Of a stretch of 64,000 nt of DNA, positions 61,631-64,000 are shown one piece after another. The stretch is from Floccularia luteovirens (Eukaryota > Basidiomycota > Agaricomycetes > Agaricales > Squamanitaceae): assembly GCA_009739215.1 (NCBI GenBank), contig VSJF01000003.1, positions 1,488,001 through 1,552,000 of the forward strand, given 5' to 3'. The translations under genes were made by a program, and so were the position numbers. Numbering within the stretch: position 1 is the stretch's first letter; the number at the start of each line of letters is the position of its first letter. The notes under the pieces are model-generated. The model ran no database searches. It worked only from the letters and a program-made list of their open reading frames with translations, and was not told where the DNA came from.

Positions 61631-62687
61631 ATGTTCAAATCTAAAAGTTAGAGTGTCTCTTTGAATTCCACTCCTCAGGCCTCGTTTACTGATTCACTAC
61701 TACATAGGCTTTCTTGCATTCATTGTGTTCCCAACCTTGGCCGCACTCTCGTTCAAGACTCTCCATGACTACCTATATCTGTCGAGACTTGACGTCAAAT
61801 TACAAGACCAGTGCCCTCATACACCACATAAAGATGCCCAGTATCGCATCAGCTACATAGGAAACGATAATCTCGACGTTCTGGTCTGCTACTTCGTCGC
61901 TTTTTTCCAGAGAGCTATGGAATCACAACCCGCTACCGACTACTTAGCCTACGTGTTCAGTTTCTCTTCATTTCTCTTCATACTGCCTGCAGTTGAGGCT
62001 GCTCGGAGCAAAACCGGAATTCTTGCTTATCCAATAATCTGGGGCCTTTTGACTCAAACTATAACTGCTGGGGTGGCAATGCCATTGTACTGGCTATGCT
62101 TTATTCTGTCGGGAGCCCTGTCAAGAAGAAATAATCCCCAGGAACCTTTCATCAATCAGGCCTATGCAGAAGCCATCGTATTTGGTGTTGTAATTGGTGC
62201 AGCAATCCCTTCGGTTGCCATGCTCATTTTCAACGACCCATATATAACTGCAATATGGCAACTATATCCAATCTACGTGTCGCTCGCCCAGTTTCTTCAT
62301 CTACAGTTCCGTACCACTTCAGAATTGTCTTACTCAGGTTACCCAACAATTAGGGCACTCTATGTTGGAGCATTCATCATCGCTTCTTCTACGCATATCT
62401 CCACAATACTTCCTTTGGTATTACAGGATCGCGGCGAGTTGGTCACATTACTTCTGCCCTCACATAAGATTGTTGACTCCATCTCCGAGTCATTATTCAC
62501 CTTTCTCAAATGGGATATTAGTTTTTGCGTCTTGTCCTCTATCGCGGCGACGATGTGGTTTGCAAATAATACCCAACAGCTTTTTAAAATAATGATATGG
62601 TACATAGTTTCAATACCCTTATTTGGGCCAGGTGCTGCTATCATGGCAGTAGCATTATGGAGAGAATCCAGTTTACATCATAACTAA
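61631..62687 (+). CDS. Multi-pass integral membrane protein of unknown function
   Basis: Two exons (61631-61646, 61708-62687) give 331 aa. The first codes only MFKSK and part of the next codon; the join then reads SFLAFIVFPTLAALSF. At least eight hydrophobic segments are visible, including VLVCYFVAFFQRAM, AYVFSFSSFLFILPAV, YPIIWGLLTQTITAGVAM, IVFGVVIGAAIPSVAML, FIIASSTHISTILPLVL and MIWYIVSIPLFGPGAA. A large soluble domain is lacking. I do not recognise a family. Fungal membrane proteins of this shape occur both as orphan transporters and as accessory proteins of terpenoid clusters, but no cluster genes are nearby. The intron has a good branch-like CTGAT before its AG. Confidence 0.72.
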
Positions 62688-62788
62688 TACTAATATGTGG
62701 GTGAACTGGGGCAAAGAAAGCAAAAACTAGAATTCATATGATGTCAAGTAAACGGATCTTAATAATAAAAGAAAGTGCATGTATCATC

Positions 62789-63992
62789 TCAACGTTTACC
62801 CTTTGCCTTTCCATTAGTCTTCGATTTTGACTTCTTCGGACGGTCGTCATCAGAATCGTCTGAGCCACCACCTTTCTTAGGAGCTTCGCTTCGCTTCTTG
62901 TCAGCTAATAGATTTCGATTATTGAACTTTTATCGGTAGCTGTTGTGATAAAAGACAATTTTTACTAACCTTTCGCGGCTTTCCTCTCAAGTTCGTCCCA
63001 ATCATCTCCTGTTGATATATTTAGCTTTGTCCTCACAATATTGAGTTCACTTGCCTTCATCACTGTCGTCGTCGCCTCCGAAATCAGAACCACTGCCTTC
63101 ACTCCCACTAGCATCTGAATCTTTGTAATCACTTTCTTCGGCACTGCTTTCAAGAGATACGAGGTCATCGTCATCAGCTTCGAATTCAGATTCAGAATCA
63201 GAGTCTTCTGAGTGTTCGCTCTAAAGTAAGTCAATTAGCAGTAACCTCAGGTAAGCGTTGCCAAAATATAATGTACCTCCACTCCTCCGGCTCCTCCCAA
63301 GAAGGACCATCCACCCTGTTGGAAGAATTCATAAGGGCTTTCATTGATGTGTTTCATGATGGGTCCCCAGTTCAAGTTAACCGGCCCTTCGCTAATCGCA
63401 ATATCTACTGAGCTAAATACAAATCAGCCGTCGTTACTTTTATTAGCCAAACAAAACGTACTCGAGCCAATTTTTGACATCATCCATCTGAGCACTTTGT
63501 ATGGAATTGATATGTAATGGTGTTTTTGCGAAATCTTTGAAAATGAATACTAGATCGAATTGTTTCAGACCATATTGGACCCTCTCCAAGGAAGCGATCT
63601 CAATATCAGCCAAGGTGACAACCAAAAATGGGGGGTCTGTCAGATGAACCAAGCATTCAGTTGTTGGTTGTAGACGAGCGCTTGTACGGAAGGGTACTCC
63701 TTCGAAAGACAGCTCTCTGAAAGGTATGTCAAGTTCTAGTGTCTCGCCGTTCTAGATTTACGTAATTAGAACAAGAACAACAGAGTAAGAAGACTGAAGG
63801 ACTTACCGAGGCAGATGCCGCCTCAGCGATTTTTTCAGCGAAAGCCTTGATCTCCTTATTTAGCATCGCTCTCCGTTTCCTTTCTTGTTGCTCCATTTCG
63901 ATCTCGTCTTCATCACCATAGCGATGTTTGCGCTTCCGATTTCCTGTTTCATCAAACTGTACATCTGTAGCTTCGCGGAAGAATTGGACATC
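62789..63992 (-). CDS. SPT16: FACT complex subunit SPT16, C-terminal part (runs off the window)
   Basis: Six exons of the 3' end are visible; the 5' part lies beyond 64000. Sequence in order: [35 protein letters not shown], then the C-terminal PH-like domain ([62 protein letters not shown]) and [11 protein letters not shown] long acidic tail, then basic residues (RPKKSKSK), ends the protein. SPT16 is the histone chaperone subunit of FACT and acts with Pol II and replication. The intron 63054-63009 has a textbook GC donor (AAG then GCAAGT). It is convergent with the membrane protein gene (101 bp between stops). Confidence 0.95.
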
Positions 63993-64000
63993 CTATTTCT

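Noticed and set aside
1..64000. Transposons, CRISPR arrays, tRNA or rRNA genes, biosynthetic gene cluster
   Set aside because: No transposase or reverse transcriptase motifs, terminal repeats, regular spacer arrays or tRNA-like loops were seen, and genes next to each other do not form a metabolic pathway.

Overview
The window is eukaryotic nuclear DNA from a filamentous basidiomycete, most probably an agaricomycete. The reasons are very high intron density, introns mostly of 45-65 nt with GT/AG or occasionally GC/AG ends, short intergenic gaps, and a mushroom-type gene set (Argonaute, EDC4, nitronate monooxygenase, DUF3445 protein, arrestin-like adaptor, ZUP1 peptidase). I saw no transposase, reverse transcriptase, rRNA, tRNA or CRISPR array. 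Almost every gene below was rebuilt by joining exons so that phases close and conserved family motifs run across the junctions. Coordinates are start codon to stop codon, with exon limits in the evidence text.

Layout. 0-8.8 kb: RS-rich protein (-), cyclin L (+), SRP receptor alpha (+), single-pass membrane protein (-), glyoxalase II (+), SFT2 (-). 9-18 kb: Argonaute (-) and the P-body scaffold EDC4 (-) in tandem. 18-26 kb: Rab geranylgeranyltransferase alpha BET4 (-), splicing factor SYF1 (+), coiled-coil protein (-), ribosome biogenesis factor SSF1 (+), then about 1 kb without a recognisable gene. 26.7-33 kb: cytochrome c haem lyase (-), nitronate monooxygenase (+), DUF3445 protein (+), WD40 protein (-). 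33-51 kb: PKA catalytic subunit (-), TFIIH subunit TFB3 (+), ZUP1 (-), proteasome alpha4 (+), Sec7 ARF-GEF (+), cytochrome b561-like protein (-), NAD-dependent epimerase (-), HIBADH (-). 51-64 kb: arrestin-like adaptor (+), SCYL2 pseudokinase (+), HRQ1 helicase (-), small mitochondrial-type protein (+), multi-pass membrane protein (+), and the 3' part of SPT16 (-), which runs off the right edge.

The genes are mostly single-copy housekeeping genes (secretory pathway, splicing, transcription, proteasome, RNA decay). The most functionally suggestive neighbours are Argonaute and EDC4, which both act on small-RNA-targeted or decaying mRNA. Many genes form divergent pairs with 20-360 bp between starts, or convergent pairs with as little as 10 bp between stop codons.

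The main oddities are these. At least four microexons of 6-14 nt are strongly supported by protein motifs, including a 6-nt exon in Argonaute. There are seven GC-AG introns. Single-base frame breaks occur in four genes (PKA, three; proteasome alpha4, one; ARF-GEF, one; arrestin, one), all between 33 and 51 kb. Genes outside that interval rebuild without a break.
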